Under the pieces are notes generated by a model. That model saw nothing but the letters and a program-made list of their open reading frames with translations. It did no database searches and was not told where the DNA came from. A program made the translations under genes and the position numbers. Shown here in pieces: positions 1-15,000 of a DNA stretch of 64,000 bases. The stretch covers positions 76,428-140,427 of the forward strand of contig UZAN01039585.1 in assembly GCA_900618425.1 (NCBI GenBank), given 5' to 3'. Within the stretch, counting starts at the first letter, position 1, and each line of letters starts with the position of its first letter. This stretch comes from Echinostoma caproni (lineage: Eukaryota; Platyhelminthes; Trematoda; Plagiorchiida; Echinostomatidae).

Positions 1-2871
1 GAAAATAGTACCATATTTTCCTATGTGCTACGTATGTGGGTTTGTGTTTACCTAGATGTGTATTTCTGTATGCTAGACGCTTCAGAAGAATAAAAAAATC
101 CAGTCTACGCCAAGCAGATATCACTGCGTACCTTTATGTATCGTATTGTATCAACTATTATGCATGTGACCGATCTCACTGCATTAAATTTGTTTTCTTA
201 AATGTGTTGTTGTTGTTGGTGGTGGTGATGATGGTGGTGGTGTTTATTAAGTGAAATGGATAAATATTGTTATTGTTTATTTATTAGTAAAGTGTGCGAT
301 AGGGCCATGGCAGAAAAAAGGCTGCCTCGGGAAATGAACAAGTTGAGAATATAGACGACGGTGGTAGGGTTTGAGATCAGAACCTCAATGTGGCTATCTT
401 GACTACCTTAAAACTCGTCCGCCGCCAAAATTTTCGTAGAATGGATCATGCAGTGGGTCTATTTAACTATTTATTCACTGCATATGTTGTTTTATTAGTT
501 CACCGAAAACGCCCTTCGGTTTATTTGAGTTGCAATGGTTAGAAATGTTTGGCAGTATTCTTGAAATTCAGTTGTGAAACAATCAGAAGTCCTGGAGTTA
601 TTCAAATCCCCATATGGATGTGTCTGAAATCAATACACCTTTCAAATTTGAATCATTTAATTGATCCTAGACGTAAACTTTTGAACTCTACTTAACTCAA
701 GGGAAATCCTACCGTAGCAATGAGTATAAATGGGACTTAATGAACCCGCTTGCCTCTGTAAACTAGGTTGTTATTATTAGAAAATTAAATGCCAAAGTTT
801 TGGAAGTTACCTCATATATCAGGTTGTACTTCACACGTTTGACACTTATGTACCGCTTTAAAGCGTTGGCTCAAATCTCATCAGGGATCATACCATTCCG
901 ATGAAAAGAGGGTGCATGAAAAGCTTTTCATCTTACGGTGTTTGCTAACGTATCATCTCACGCATAACAGGCAGCCCATCATGGCCTCCGATGTCTGATC
1001 TCAGATCTAAGCAATCTGTGCCGTGTTTGGCAAATAAGCACTGCCTTCTCTACTCATTCGTTCTTGCACACCTACAATCAAATCGGCCCAGGATCTGCAT
1101 CACCACATTCACAAGGATTTAAGAGGAGGAATATATTACATATCACTCTTACGCTTAGTTGCTTTTTGCGGCATATCTCCTAATACTTCTATCGTTATAA
1201 AGTTCACACAAAATGACCAGTTTGTTTAATTTTTCTAGTTGCGGAAAACTGAGCTTGCAGGTCACTGATTGGTCTATTTCTATCACCAAATGTGGGTAAC
1301 GTTCGTATTCTAGTTGGTATTTAGCGTTGTTCAGGACCAGGGGAACCTGTTGCCGTTCTCACTCGTCGATGAATGTATCATAGTGAGTTCAAACTATCAC
1401 GGCGTTTCATTTGTATACGTAATTGCTCCGTAGCACAAAACCTTACTTTCGTGGAGTTTTCCTATCCGTCGGCTTTATGATTTCATTTTTTATCTACCGA
1501 ATACCAAACGTAAAACCCAATGTTGTTGTATGTGTGCTCCATGGTTAGTATATCATATATGGAACTCCAAAAATAGCAAGTAATTTATTAACGAATAACT
1601 AATATTTTAGCAAGCAGATTCCAATTAGTCAAGGAGTTGGTATTGGAAATGCATACCTGGTGGGTAGTGAAACCTCTTTGAAAGTTGTTTGCGGTAATCT
1701 GTCCAATCCTTGAAAGGCCTAGGAAGATTTTGTTGGTAGAGACAGAATCATTAAAGTGCTTTTATATTAGCTGTTGCTTACAGACGAACGAGATCGTGTT
1801 GCTTGATAATGAGTTGTGCATTACATTCTGAAAGGTACTCGGAGGATTTCGATTTCAGAAGGAATGTCTAGTCATTTTCCACAATCAGACGTCTTATAAG
1901 ATGGACTAATTCAACATTGACTACTGATGACTTCCGCATAAATACCCAGAATAGTGGGTTTGAAAATTCGGGTTTGTACCGAATATGAAAGTTAATGTAC
2001 TCACAACGGTTAGTTGTCGAAGTACGATAAGAAATGGGGATCGGCAGAAACAAAGATTTCCTTCAATCTTGGCCCACTTAATGCCCAAATCGGCAGATGG
2101 ATTTTTGACGGTCGCGCTATTCAACTAGTGTGCATTGCCGTTTGCAACGAACTTCAGATAACTCTCTTTTGATCTCGAGGTTGATGGCAATAGTAGGAAC
2201 AGATGGTTTAATAAAATGTAAAGCGTTCTTTTTGATTATCCGCAAAGACAGATTTAGGTTTCCACCAGATGACATTCTCAGCCAAACAAGGTGACATAAT
2301 TTGCTGTTTTGAAACAATGATTGGCAAAAGAATTGAGAGCTGCACTGCATTGTGATAAACCACGGACGAATCTATTTGATCGCCTGAAACTATGCTCATA
2401 ACTACAAAATTCGGAACAAAATGCATCTTGACATACCAACGATATGTGCTTAACACGAAAACTGATTGCCTCGAAGAAATGTCACTAGTAGTTGGGTAAC
2501 ATGTCTTCAGTAACTTCGATGGCAGACAACCTCTCGGGTGGTTTATAAAATTTAGTCTTTTTCCTGACGTAATTTCCCACTATTTACGCAATCCTCTTAA
2601 AATCGAATAATGATTTCGTATTTTGCATCAACGTTGATTTTTTATGAATTAGTTGTCTCGATTCTCTATTGAGTAGTCCCCATCAATTGACTTTTCCATT
2701 GATCATCTTTAATGTTCACTGTAGATCATTTCCATACCCTGCATTGCACTGTTGAGTTATACACATCTTGTTTGTGCATAAACCATCCGACCGGGAATCT
2801 TTTCATTTCTGTGCAATGCGCCTACCCAATATCGCCCGAACCACAGAGTCCACTTGTTGCTTAACTGAGCA
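1..2871. other. Upstream region without recognised gene
   Basis: No exon, RNA gene or mobile element could be supported here. It may be 5' flank or a further upstream intron of the MCTP gene. Short open frames on both strands (for example - strand 2117-2456) are no longer than chance in AT-rich DNA. The only structure seen is a degenerate TTG/TGG/TGA triplet tract at 207-243. Confidence 0.5.
207..243. repeat. TTG/TGG/TGA triplet microsatellite
   Basis: Imperfect triplet tract starting with TTG units and passing into TGG and TGA units. It creates a short poly-Leu/Val open frame that is not a gene. Confidence 0.8.
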
Positions 2872-3018
2872 ATGCCGTTGATTGAGAAAGCAAATCGCAT
2901 TGCATCTGTCTCGATCAAGCAACTGCACAAAAAGGCTTTCGGAAGCGACAAAGGTACCAGCAAGCAAAAGGATAAAAATCGAGAGAACCGATCCTCCTAC
3001 TATTCGGATGCGGATGAT
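2872..3018 (+). CDS. MCTP: Candidate exon 1 (N-terminal, 49 codons)
   Basis: Open frame from ATG 2872 to a good donor (GAT|GTAAGT at 3019), ending in phase 0. The peptide starts MPLIEKANRIASVSIK and ends in a polar tail SSYYSDADD. An in-frame TGA lies just before the ATG. The exon either begins translation at 2872 or is entered through the AG just upstream (CTGAG|CA). Placement in the MCTP gene rests on strand, phase 0 and the acidic/Ser-rich end, which runs naturally into the next exon. No domain is recognised. An upstream coding exon cannot be excluded. Confidence 0.45.
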
Positions 3019-6000
3019 GTAAGTTCATGTTTTCGAGAGGCCATATTTAATTACCATTATGTGATCACTCAACAATTTTTAATCTTGTTAAGCTTTCCAT
3101 CACTAAAAAAAAATTAGAGAATTGAAATTCAGCACGTCAACAATCCGACTAAATATAACAGTTTCCACAGCACTACGGTACTGGGTCTTGGGGACATATT
3201 CCCTGTAACTCGTTAAGAACCATCACGGTATATTGGGTCGAGAGATCGACTACGAAAATGGAAAACGGTGTTTAGTGGTGAGGTGAGCCGAATAGTTTTT
3301 GGGGCGTTTCACTTTCGTGACATTTTCGTTAAAAACGAAACAATTAACAATTATATTATGACAATTATTCTAAAGAATGAATGCAGATGGCTATCTAAAG
3401 ATAAATTATTTCTATTTTCATGGGCACTGGGTAAGACTTATGGTCACAATTTGCTTTTAGTCTTTTGGTTCATTCCTTTGAAATAAATCCATATTTTGTG
3501 TTGCGAATTGCGTGACTCAGTTCTCAGCGTCTAGGTTCACAGCCTGAAGGATTTCCCATTATTCATGGATCCCAACAAGAAATAAACTGCTGTGTAGTCC
3601 TCTTCTCAGTCCCTCTTCACATTATGCTTATCGTTTCTATCAGGTAGGTTTTTTGGATTGGATAATACAGACGAATTGGCATATGCACACCTAGTTTTCT
3701 TAATTGACAACAATGAAGTTCAGGAAACTCACCATGCTATAGGTTCGTGCCAGAGGTGGTCTATTCAAAACAGTGGCTTTCTATAGGTTTTAAATGAATT
3801 CAATTTGGTTACGTCAACGACTAACTACATTCATTATCGTTGAAAGCAGTGCTAACCACGGTTAGTAACTTAAGTATTTATAAACAAATCCCAAAAAGGA
3901 ATCGGTAAACAACGTAGTTGTAATTCTAAGTAAACAACCTACTTAAAATCCAGTTCGGCGAAACAGAAAATGAAATTCGGATGCGACTGAAAATAAACAT
4001 GCAATTCCACAGCTTTCATTATCGATCTTTCTGGCTGATAAGCAAATGTTTATCAGGTATTTATGCGCCGCTTCATTGACTTTTACGGAGGCTAAGACCA
4101 GCAGAGGTTTTCTTTTCAGTACCCGAAAGGAAGGACTAAATGCAGCACAATTGTTATTTGAAAGTCAGCTGGGTGAAATGGGCGTGCACGCTAAAAATTA
4201 TTGAGCTAATAATGTCATGCCACTGATGCGTCCAATCCTAGTTTGTTTTCATTTAGAGTGGACGACTTGAGAATATTTTACAGGTTAGGATAGCTTTTTT
4301 ATTTTATACTGCGGAGACTTCATTTTGTTTCGTCTAATTATTTTTGCATTATACAACTAAAGAACTCATAAGGAAAATAATGCTGGGTGCATGTTCCGAT
4401 AGTCAGTAACTAGTGAAGCACCATATATCAGCAAATGTCCTCAGCAATATTCAGTTCCAATGCCTGATGACCAAAATCGATCAGGTATGGTTCCGTTTCG
4501 TCGATTTTCCGTAATGTGAATGAAGAATACATCGGTGCTGTAGACATGAACCTCAAACGAGATTGAGAATGCGAGCCGTATTCAGTCGTCGATATTCTCA
4601 CGTGATCATCAAATTTTGGCATCACACATGAGGGCTTCCAAACATGAAGCGTGAATGTTTTGTGCTTTTAGAATGTCTTCCGATTTTTTGTGATACACAA
4701 CTCGTTAGATGGCTTGCATTTCGGTCAACAACTTATACAACTACCACTCAATGAATGGAAACTAACGACACAGGACAATTGTACCACGTACACTCAGTTT
4801 CGTCGATCAGCCAAACACATGCCATTTGTCGGTGAAAATGTAAAATGTGTGGGTGTGGCATACTGAAATGTTTTATATGCGTACTGTTTCTGGTTTGCTG
4901 CACTGCGAAAAGGTGAACACAATACTATTGCGTAAATAATATTGGTGAGCGTATACACTTGCCACCGCATCTGTTGACATTGAACACGTCATTTGAGTTC
5001 ATGCATTCACTGACGAATACAAACAACAGCAACCATCTGGTGGTATTTTTACATCAATATTAGCGTGCAGAAAACAGCATTGTTATATTTCACCCCCATT
5101 GGGGTGTGTTGCAAATAAATCATACCATAAGAACATAAATTAGAAAGAACTCAATGTACTACCTATTGGAACGATGCTCAAACCGGAGCAGGTAATTTTC
5201 TAGGAAGTGTTAATTAGTCAAAACCTGACCTATAGCGGGGTGAAGTGATAGGCGCACACTACAATCCAGAGAGGCCGTTGTCCGGTTGGTGAGATTGCAC
5301 ACCCTAAACGTGTCGTTCATTTTGTCCTATGTGCATTCTGCAACATCAACATACACACACACTCCACCCCCGCACTTGGGTTTTCAACTATATACGATTC
5401 CCTTTGCGGCATCATCGCCGTCTTGAAAGTCAAGACGACCTCCAAAAGAGAAGCTGAAATGAGAAATTTCATGAAATTACCTTCAATTGTAACGAAAATT
5501 TGTCGAAAAAACGGACTTTTTACCATGACAAAAGTACTGAATCCCCACTGATCAACAGTACGTCTGATCCATGTTTTATGGAGTAAACTTTGAAGTGTTG
5601 GTAGAACTTTGCGAAAAAATAACACAAATCTTTTATATAGGGTTCACATATGGAATGCACATCATTATTTCGATACCGCGAAACTATTACCAGCAATTTG
5701 TTAGATAAGAGTAATTAACTACAGCATTACCATGCTGGAATATTGCTTCAGGGTAATTATTCGATATCACTCCTAGCACTGGGTACCACTTCCGTGTACG
5801 AATATATGCACCAGAATCTCTGATCCACGCATTGGGGTAAGTTCGGTTGGGCCGTTGCTTAATGATGCATCTTGTATCATTAGGGAGTTTTGATCGCAAA
5901 TCCATTCACTAATGTACCCCTTTTCCAAAGATTATACCAGTAGCAAATCCACACGTCCGATCCATTGAAATTAAATTAATTTCTATCTCAATAATAAACG

Positions 6001-9000
6001 AACTTACTGGAACTTGTTATATGTTGTGTTCATCTTATTTGTGCTGACATTGATCTCATCAAAAGATGACATTTCTGATTTTCTCTTTATCTGTAAGCCG
6101 CTTCCATCGCGTTGACTGATCGGTGAACAAAACCCCTTTGGAAAGGCAAGAATCGTGTCACAGGGCTACAGAGATAATCGAGAAGATACATACGGGTTCT
6201 TGGCTGATTTTTCAAACTGGTTTACCGCATCGAAGTCAAACTGTGACTGAAAAATTCATAAAATATGAACGATAAAAACCTTGTTTTAAAGTTAACATTA
6301 AGACCAATAACTAAGTTCACAAAGAAATGCTATCAGCCGTTAGTGCCCATATTTCACCCATGAGTACATCTATGTACTTAATGACGATGGCGTTTCATGT
6401 GGACTCTACATCTTTGTCGAAAATAAGTTCCTGATGAATTTCAAAGAGGCTTGCTCCTGTTGAGAGTATCGTTTCCACCGATATCGGGGGAACGATATTA
6501 GGCGAATGGTGTAAAGAATTACTGAAGAACAACATGGATGAAGAAGTTAAGTGATCATAAAATTATCAAAGTTTTCAGGCAAAATGAATTGATGCAACCC
6601 TTAAACGCATGCATATTTCCCTTGTGTTCAGAAGAGAAAATGGTAAGACTGGACTTTATAACTACAAAAAATCACTTTAGTTTGAACAGAATTAAGCGTC
6701 TCATCAACTTGAACTCATCAGGGCAAAACCGTCCTGTAGCAGGACGTTAAAGAGTGCATCAGATATTCACAGGGGCCATTATAGAGCAGAAATAATCATA
6801 TATGTTCCGTGAGTGTGCGTATGAAAACTACCGGTATGCTTTGAAATGATGTGCAAGTGACATATTTATATTTACTCAAAATATTCTTGTTTCAATAAAC
6901 CCATCCGTTCTATGCATGACATTCCTGTGGATACGGGTATTTTTTCCCACAAAATCTGATTCTATCGGCAGACCTAAATCACAATAAATGTGACTATAGG
7001 TGCACATCTCCACTGCATTTTGTGTTGGCGCATGGCACTCGCGGGGACCGTACAGATCAGAGTTTGCCGACTTTCTCCTAACAAGCACAGACAAACGATA
7101 GACCATATGAAAAGTAGAATCCACGGATAGTTTGGACAACAGGTATGTGGCTTGACTGACAAACTTTGACACTTGCAGCGATGAGAGAGAAATAAGGGGA
7201 AATTCCTCATCTGAAAAATACAGATCCGACAATGGAGTTATTATACTTTGATGGAAAAACATCGGAGCCGCGGAAAGCACTGGATAGGGTTTTCTTCAGC
7301 ACAGGCTGTTTGAAAGGTCTGGTCGCATAGGAACATTTGACGAGGTGCACAGGAAAAGTGACCCGTTGCATTCAAAAACATTCACACCTAAGGACACTGA
7401 GCCATTTGGAATATTATTGAGGTCGCTAATGAATAAGCAGCTACATAGATCGTCATTTGATATGAATCGTTGGTGCATAAAACAATATTCATCCCTAAAA
7501 CCTTTGCCAACAAAAATACTTGAATAATCCGCAAATAATTAAGTGCAAATTGTGACTAGTGTGAATTGTAATCATTCGCTTGCAATTGCATTTAGTATTG
7601 TGAAACGAACAGTCGCAGCCACGGAAAAGGGGAACCCAAATCGCTACATCGACGAGCCAAACAATTTATAGCCAGTGCGGCTAGAAAAGGTTCTAAATCA
7701 CAACTAAGTAAGTACAATTGCTTATCATTTTGTGATTGACCCCTTTCGAATGCGTTGCCAACAGGATAATCCATATAGTTTATTCTTTTTCCCCTCATCA
7801 AGCGCTAACTAGCATTAAAAATTTTATGATATTTTAACAATACTTATTGAAAGAATGATTTGTTTTACTTCTAAGCTCACTCACAAGCCGAATAAAATTG
7901 ACAAAATCAAGAAATTTCCGTCGTTGGGATAGTTACTGCTTCATGTAGGTGGAAGTGGCATACACAAAGCACTGAAATAGCACACAAATGGATCGATTTT
8001 GAATGACGCGCTTGGCAACATTGCTTCGCTGCAGTCCGGATGCAGGAGTCATTGGTGCAAAGGTACTGATTTCACCGACAATCGGAGGGGAAAGTTCAGA
8101 TAAGTGCCGTAAACGTAAGACCCACGTAAACGTCGAGCGCCACAGGGACAATGACATTTTTTCACAAATGGCCACAAGTCATACTTTCAACCGGTTGCGA
8201 CTAACGAACCACATTCGCACGAGCACTAGTTTTCAGGCCTTACCTATTGGTCATTGAGAAGTGTTATGAACATAGATTCTATGCGAAAAGTTTAGTTGTC
8301 TTTAGGGGTAGAGCAGCTTTTGCATGCATGTAAATGTATTATAGTGGTAGCCAAGAGCTCTAGGTTACCAACTAATTGTGGTGAGTTCGATCCCCACCAC
8401 TGGGCACTCACTTTCCTCCCATCCTCAACCCATGTGGTGACTCCTTGAGTTACCACTCTCTTCCTGTTAAAGTGATTGTACAATCCGTTAATTCATGAAA
8501 CGAAAGGACATTAAAAGAAAGAAAGAAATATCATCCTAATCAGAAGTTTTACGTAGCTATCAGTGATATTTGTCAGTCTCTCTCGTTTGAGTTTATTTGT
8601 TCTTTGACTGAATAAAGCTTCCCGCCTTAAGGGATTTTTAGTAGTTTACTGCAGATTAGGAAGGAAGTTTCATCCGCCAATGAGATTTCTCCACACGGAA
8701 TGATAATTTCGTATCCGCATATCTCATGGTGCTTTCCTTTCGTGGAAAATTTGAAGTTGAGATGTGCTTTGTTTTCCTGTATAGTACAGATAAAGAAGGT
8801 AAAATATTTTGGTGGAAACCACGGACAGACAGATAGTCAGCTTGCATACATACGTTGATGCATAAAACAAAGAGCAAAACGGACAGACAGACGGGCGAAT
8901 GACAGACAGACAGACAAAAGTCATCTGCAAATTCCGTTAGTTTGCTGATTCATCCTAAATCCACCTTTCTCTTTTACGCACAGATTATATCTAAGGTGCT

Positions 9001-12000
9001 TCTTAATAACTGCTTCGGCCACTGCTCTAACGCTTTTCTAATAATGGCTCAGACCTTTTTCTGCATTGAATTTCTTTTGGCCATATATTTACACTTCTCT
9101 AACAAATTGCAATCTTTTGTTGGTGCAATTGATATACCTTAAACGTAAGTAAGATATTTCTAAAACAAAAGTGACAGTACTTCCACTTTGCACGAAAAAC
9201 GTCGATACGCTTCGCTCTACGCACCGCTGAAGAGTCCCAAACAGGACAAAACAGCTAGCCAGTGGTATTTATCGGTTATCACAAACACTTCCATCGCATT
9301 TGATATCGAAATAATTCATGTAGTATTAGAATAATGTAGCTTTCATGAATATCATTTTAACTTAGAGCAATAAACTCTGGCTCACTGCCTTTACTGCAGT
9401 GTTATCTTCGTTCGGTAAAGGATGATTTTTCTCAATTCTATGAAGTTATCAGCCTAAAGAGAAAATATGGCCAGCATCGAAGAAAAGACAAGCAATGTAG
9501 AACAATTTCAAGCATCTATAGTGCGAATACATCGACCCAACCTAGGATCAAACTGTGAACTAAGGGCACCACCCGTTTATTGTCGGGTAGTTGATCATTT
9601 TGTATTAGTTTTTTATACACATTCGCGTTTAGCTATCATTTTGTTTGCTAAAACTGGAAATTTAATTTATGTATCAAAATCAACTTTCAATTGCAAATCA
9701 ACCTTCGCAGTTAATATAATGGCGCAATCTTCAGTTCAACCGCACGATCATTCAGGCTGGAAATCACAAATTAAACTTATACTACATCCTATAGATAATC
9801 GGTTATCAGTCAAGGATTTGAAATCGAGACCACTAGAGTGGAACACGTTTGTGTCCATGTTATAGCAGCCCGCTAGCATCGTTGCTGACAAGTATTAAAT
9901 ACTCAATATGGTTTGGATATGGTGTTTAATAACAGTCAGCCTGTTTAGCTAGCCCAGCGACTTCGAAAGGGAATCGAAGTATGCTTACTAACTAGTAGAA
10001 CCGATAAATTCAATGTATATTCATTCTCTAAAAAACAAATTGCTGGCGTCAAACAGTTTCGTTTTATCACATGATTTTCCCTATTGGAAGGTATACAACA
10101 ATGTATTAAAAACATAAGATAAAGGCACAAAAATATTTCATTTGATGGTTGATTTCAAAACCTTCTTTGAGTACCCATATGGGCACCGCTCATACCATCT
10201 GACTTGATTCATACGTTTTGCGTGGTTGTTCTGAATATCAGACGTTTACATAACACACTTATTTTTGAGCTCACAGAACTCATCGAAGTTAACAAGAATG
10301 CGTACTAGGTTGCCCTCCGGTTCGTATTCTCGTCGAAGTAATATGATTCAGTTTTGAATGAACAACGGCGAATCACTAGAACGGGAGTAACCACCGGTGG
10401 ATAAGTTCTACCCATTTCAGAGCTTTCGAGGGATGTTGAATTCATACGAAATAAAACCAAATCAACCGATTATTTTAGTTGATTATGTACCCTCGCTCTG
10501 TTTACTCCACTAACAGCGTCGTGTCAACGTTGCACTCCCATATCGGGTTAATATTTATTGGTGGCACACTGCTGCTAGCATGGGAGCTGCGTAACCACTG
10601 GAATTGGTCTAGAGCAAACTTGGTCGAGCGCACAAAACTAATGGAACTACCCTTCTCTGATGAACGAAATCAGTATGTCATACTTGGGCTTCTAGTCAGT
10701 TAATCCCATTGAAATAGAACAACCCATCGTCGAAAACTGATTTAATGGTGAAAATACCGTAGTATAGGCTCTCATATTAGCTCTACCACAGTTTGTCTCC
10801 TAGAGGCGTTGAATCCCAACTGCTATTCGGCAAAATGTCATGACAAGACAACAAGTACAAAAATCCGAATAAATTAAATCAAAATTTCCGAATAGTGATA
10901 CTGGAAATTTACGGAATATCAGAAGAACACGGACAGACTAACACAAGCGATTTCGGCGATTCGTAATCGTGACAACATATATTTCATTGGCCGAAAAATC
11001 ATTTTGAGGGACGGAAAGTTGATGGGGCGGGCTGTTTATCTTGAGGCCGGGTGTCCGAGCCTTATGACCGATAACACCAATCATCTTTTGTCTGCTGTTT
11101 TTACCAAATAGAAAATTGCATGCATCAGTTTTTAAGTACGGCTAAGTCATTAAGTACAGGCTTTCGAGATAAACGAAGAGGTGTAAATTTGGACGGAGTC
11201 GAATACACTACGTGCGCGGTTGATGTTATGCACCCCTAGAAATAGTCAGGAATAAGTGAGATGGACACAGAATCTATCTTTACTTGGTTGTTCCACTCCA
11301 ATTGACCATTGAAAACGAAAACATCAACCGTCTCTCTTTGTTCACAAGCAAACTGGAATGAAAACACAGCAGATTATGAATCAAATTTTCAATGACAGAA
11401 CCTTGTATTTGTTTTGGATAAGTTCAGTTCAGTCATTACAGGACGAATTGTGCCCCTTGGAAACCGACAGCACAATCTGTTAGCGGGATACTACAGTTTT
11501 TCTTAATATATTGGAACCCTTTTGCACACTGTGCCCATGCCTGAACATTTTGTGTCAGAGATTCAGAGGAAGAATGTTCTTTGAAGAGGAAAACCTGTCT
11601 AATGTTTTACAAGTAACTAATTTACGCAAACCAGATGAGTCACCCCAGAACTTTGCTTGCATCCTTCAGTAATTGTAATCAAGTCTCCAGAGTTTTGAGT
11701 GAGAATTGCTTCTTTACGGTCATTAGATCCTATAATGGTAACTGTCTTTTGAGGACTGTCAATAACTGCAGTTAAAAGTTGCAAGTTTCAAGATTTAGTG
11801 GGAAAAATTATTTGAGTGACCAACATCAATCTACCAACACATCAGGCACCAAATTTACTCCCGCTACCTCGACACCGTCCGCAGACATGACACTCAGATT
11901 ATAGAAAGCCTACTTCAGGCGACGGTATCAGTTAGAGAAAGTATAAATGACATCAGTGGACTAAATGATTCGATTTTATTGGGCTATTCGTCGTGTACAG

Positions 12001-15000
12001 AACGATTGAACCATAAACTGAAATACTTGGAAGCAGTGGAAAGCTATATCAAATTGAATGAAGCCCCTCAGCGGTCCAAATCTATCGATCAAACTGAGGA
12101 TCGAATCCGACGAGCTCAGAGATAGAACGTAAGAGCATCACGCACTTGACCTCCGGTCCGCTGGTCTACCTAAGACACCAAAATCTACGTCTCTTATAAT
12201 TTGCTTCGGCTTGCAGTGAACGGACCGTGTAAGACCGCCTCATTTACAAATTTGTTATCATCTTTAAGTAAGATGCCTGCAAATGGGGATGCGTAGCTTT
12301 CACGATTGAGTGTGCATTCTATAGGGTACACTGACAGTGGACTATGGTTTATCGCCTTGGAAGTTCCCGATAGAGGTTATAGTACATTGTTTTTATTTTT
12401 ACCTGCTATCTGGTAGCAAATGTATCTCATTAAGGGTCATCGATTAAAATTCATGCTGTTTGTTGACGGGAACGTTAGTTACCAAGCCGATAAGAGCACA
12501 ACACTAAGCATCGTCGTAGAACCTTTTCATTGACTTTGAAGTCCAGATAGAAGATGGGTGAAATCTGTCACTTAAAGAAAGCATTCTGTTCGTTTATAAC
12601 GCATTTCAAAATGTAAAACCACATAAAACACTCCGGCACAGGGTCTCTGCCAATCCATAACCCTCCCTTCATTTCTCAATGTGTTTTCCAAATGCATCTG
12701 CGGAAGCTGCGATAAGCAAAAATGCATGCTATACGGAATATAGCATTAAACGAAGTCACCTTAGTTTAGGAAAATGGATCTTTTGAAATTACGGTACAGG
12801 TCGTTTGCCTAATTCACATCATGCCTTCATATGGCTGTTTTACTATTGCTTATTTAACACTGATTCCCCAAGGTTCAGTAATAGCACATGTACTACCAGG
12901 TACGTCAAACTGCCGCAACGAATTTCTGCATTTCTATCTCAGATCCACAGTGATTGTATGAAACGCTTCAGTCATCCAGTCAATTGAATCGGGAGTGATC
13001 TCTCCATGTTCTAGGACCGCCTGGAGAGAAGAGCACTGTCACACACATGATTATTGATTTATGGAAAACATCACTATTATAACTGACCAGATTGAACTGT
13101 TGAATTATTTATGAATAGTTTATGGTAGTCAAAACTGAAGCTCCACTAGGGACGAGGTAATACTTACGTTAAACCATCTATTGAGGTCATTGATAACCCT
13201 CAACACTCACAATCCTGCATAGCAGTTGTTAAAAATTCGGGGAGTAGCGAGGCCGTTAACTGTTCATATGCTTGTAGAAAATGTACATCTCTTACGAGAC
13301 ACTTAGTAGAGGTTTTTATAACCTGTTGGTGTTCTGCCTATGTGCATAGCTATTCATACAGTAATCTTCAAACGTCCGCTCCAATGAGTTTATTGAATAT
13401 CAAAGCGAGGTAGGTTACTCTGTTTCATGGCAGAAAACCAAAATTCAGTTAAATAAATCATTTCACATGACCAAATGGAAATTCAGTGTCAACCTAGGAA
13501 TTAATTTCGGTGCTACCAAACACATATTGCTCATAACATCTTTTTTGTTTAGTCGATAACTGTTGTGGAGAGAATCCCGATTTTTGAGAAACTAAGAAAC
13601 TTAAATAATTATTCATTCTCTAGGAGTACGTATATTCGTGACTAACACTTCAACAACATTTCCAATCATTGCGTTGAAATTCAAGTCATTTCACTCGCAT
13701 TCAATGTGACCATGTGCCGACATTTATACCCTGTGTCATACTATTTGATATTCAATACCTGATACCAAACCAGGCCAGAGCAGTCGATCAGTGTCCACCG
13801 GAAATCTGGCCCTGGAAGAAATCGATCAGCTAAATGTTCCGTCGGATGACGCATCGGACGTAGATGTGAACAGCAGTGTCTACGATAGCACCTCTTTTGA
13901 GGAGAACGGTGCGATGCTGTCCAGACCGATACGTCTTCCTCGACAAACCTCTGTTCAAAAATATCCTCGTTCACGGACCTCATCCACATCTTCTCGACAA
14001 ACAACCCAGGATGAGTCGGCCTCAGTGTGCGGGTCGTTCCGTGATTCGCGATCGCGGATGCGTAGTCGACAACCAAAAATCCCGCAGATTCAGATCGATG
14101 GCGTCTCTGTGTGTAGCGATCTGGGCCAATCTTTTGATGATTCGGAAATGCCGGATTCGGAGCACTGGAATCATCATTCAGCCGGTCAAGTTGAAGTACG
14201 TCCCATTTCTTTCTGTAGAACCCTATAACGTAGTTAAATGAATAGTAAAAGTGTTGAATTGATAAAATGTGCCTACGAGGACAGGCTATTTTGCTATCCT
14301 AGGAACGGTTTTGAGTTCTTGGTCCGTTATTGATACTTAGATTGGATGATTTTCTAGGTGCATCCCGCAGATCCCACAAGGACGTTTCGCGTACAAGAAT
14401 TGACATGGTTCACAGTCCATAGGACTACGGTTCACGCCAAATATCAGAAATGCTATTAATTTTGTCCCAAAAATCATCATAATGATAGTTAATACGTGAG
14501 GGTAAATGAAGATTCGATTTGGTTATGTGGTGAACTTCGTCGCGTACAGAGCACCTGAGACATGAACTGAAAAGCTAGGAAACACTGGACAGCTGTTTTA
14601 ACCTAGTTGGCTCTCATCAGTAGTGCGACTCTATCGAGCAAACTGAGGATCCAGCCCGGGGACTTCACATTTAGAGCTGAAGCATACCACCCGTCTAATT
14701 ATCGGGCAGCTAATGGGATTGTTTTATGTTCATTTCGCCCGTAAAATCCATGCCACAGTAGTCAGATTAGAATCTTTTCTACCAAGTCACAACCCTAAAA
14801 TCTAGCGCTGCGTTGGATGAGGCAAGATGCCCGCAACCAGCTGGCAAATAGGAACTATCCAACATCCGGTACATAAACATAACGTAAACAACACTCTCAT
14901 CAGCTGCCCAATGGTCAACTGCGTTAGTATTCTTGCGTTCTAATGATGTGGTCCCCGAGTTTGCTCTCCACCTCTATCTAGGTGTTCCTACTGCTGATAA

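Larger units (their letters stand above)
3019..13778 (+). other. Intron 1, with old repeats
   Basis: Large intron of about 10.8 kb. It holds a tRNA-like SINE (8341), GACA-type microsatellite (8820), one arm of a palindromic SINE-like family (9185) and half of another (11970). I found no further exon with compatible phases. Open frames such as - strand 5317-5625 and 6876-7280 have no recognisable similarity and are of chance length. Confidence 0.5.

Noticed and set aside
4115..4180. Good acceptor TTTTCTTTTCAG followed by an open stretch
   Set aside because: Phase-0 reading stops after 13 codons without a donor; the open frame needs another phase.
6571..6639. Open segment with TTTTCAG acceptor and ATG|GTAAGA donor
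   Set aside because: Requires phase 2 entry after exon 1, which leaves phase 0; phase-0 reading meets a stop at once.
6876..7280. 134-codon - strand open frame
   Set aside because: No domain, no splice context, no codon pattern; a few frames of this length are expected by chance in 64 kb.
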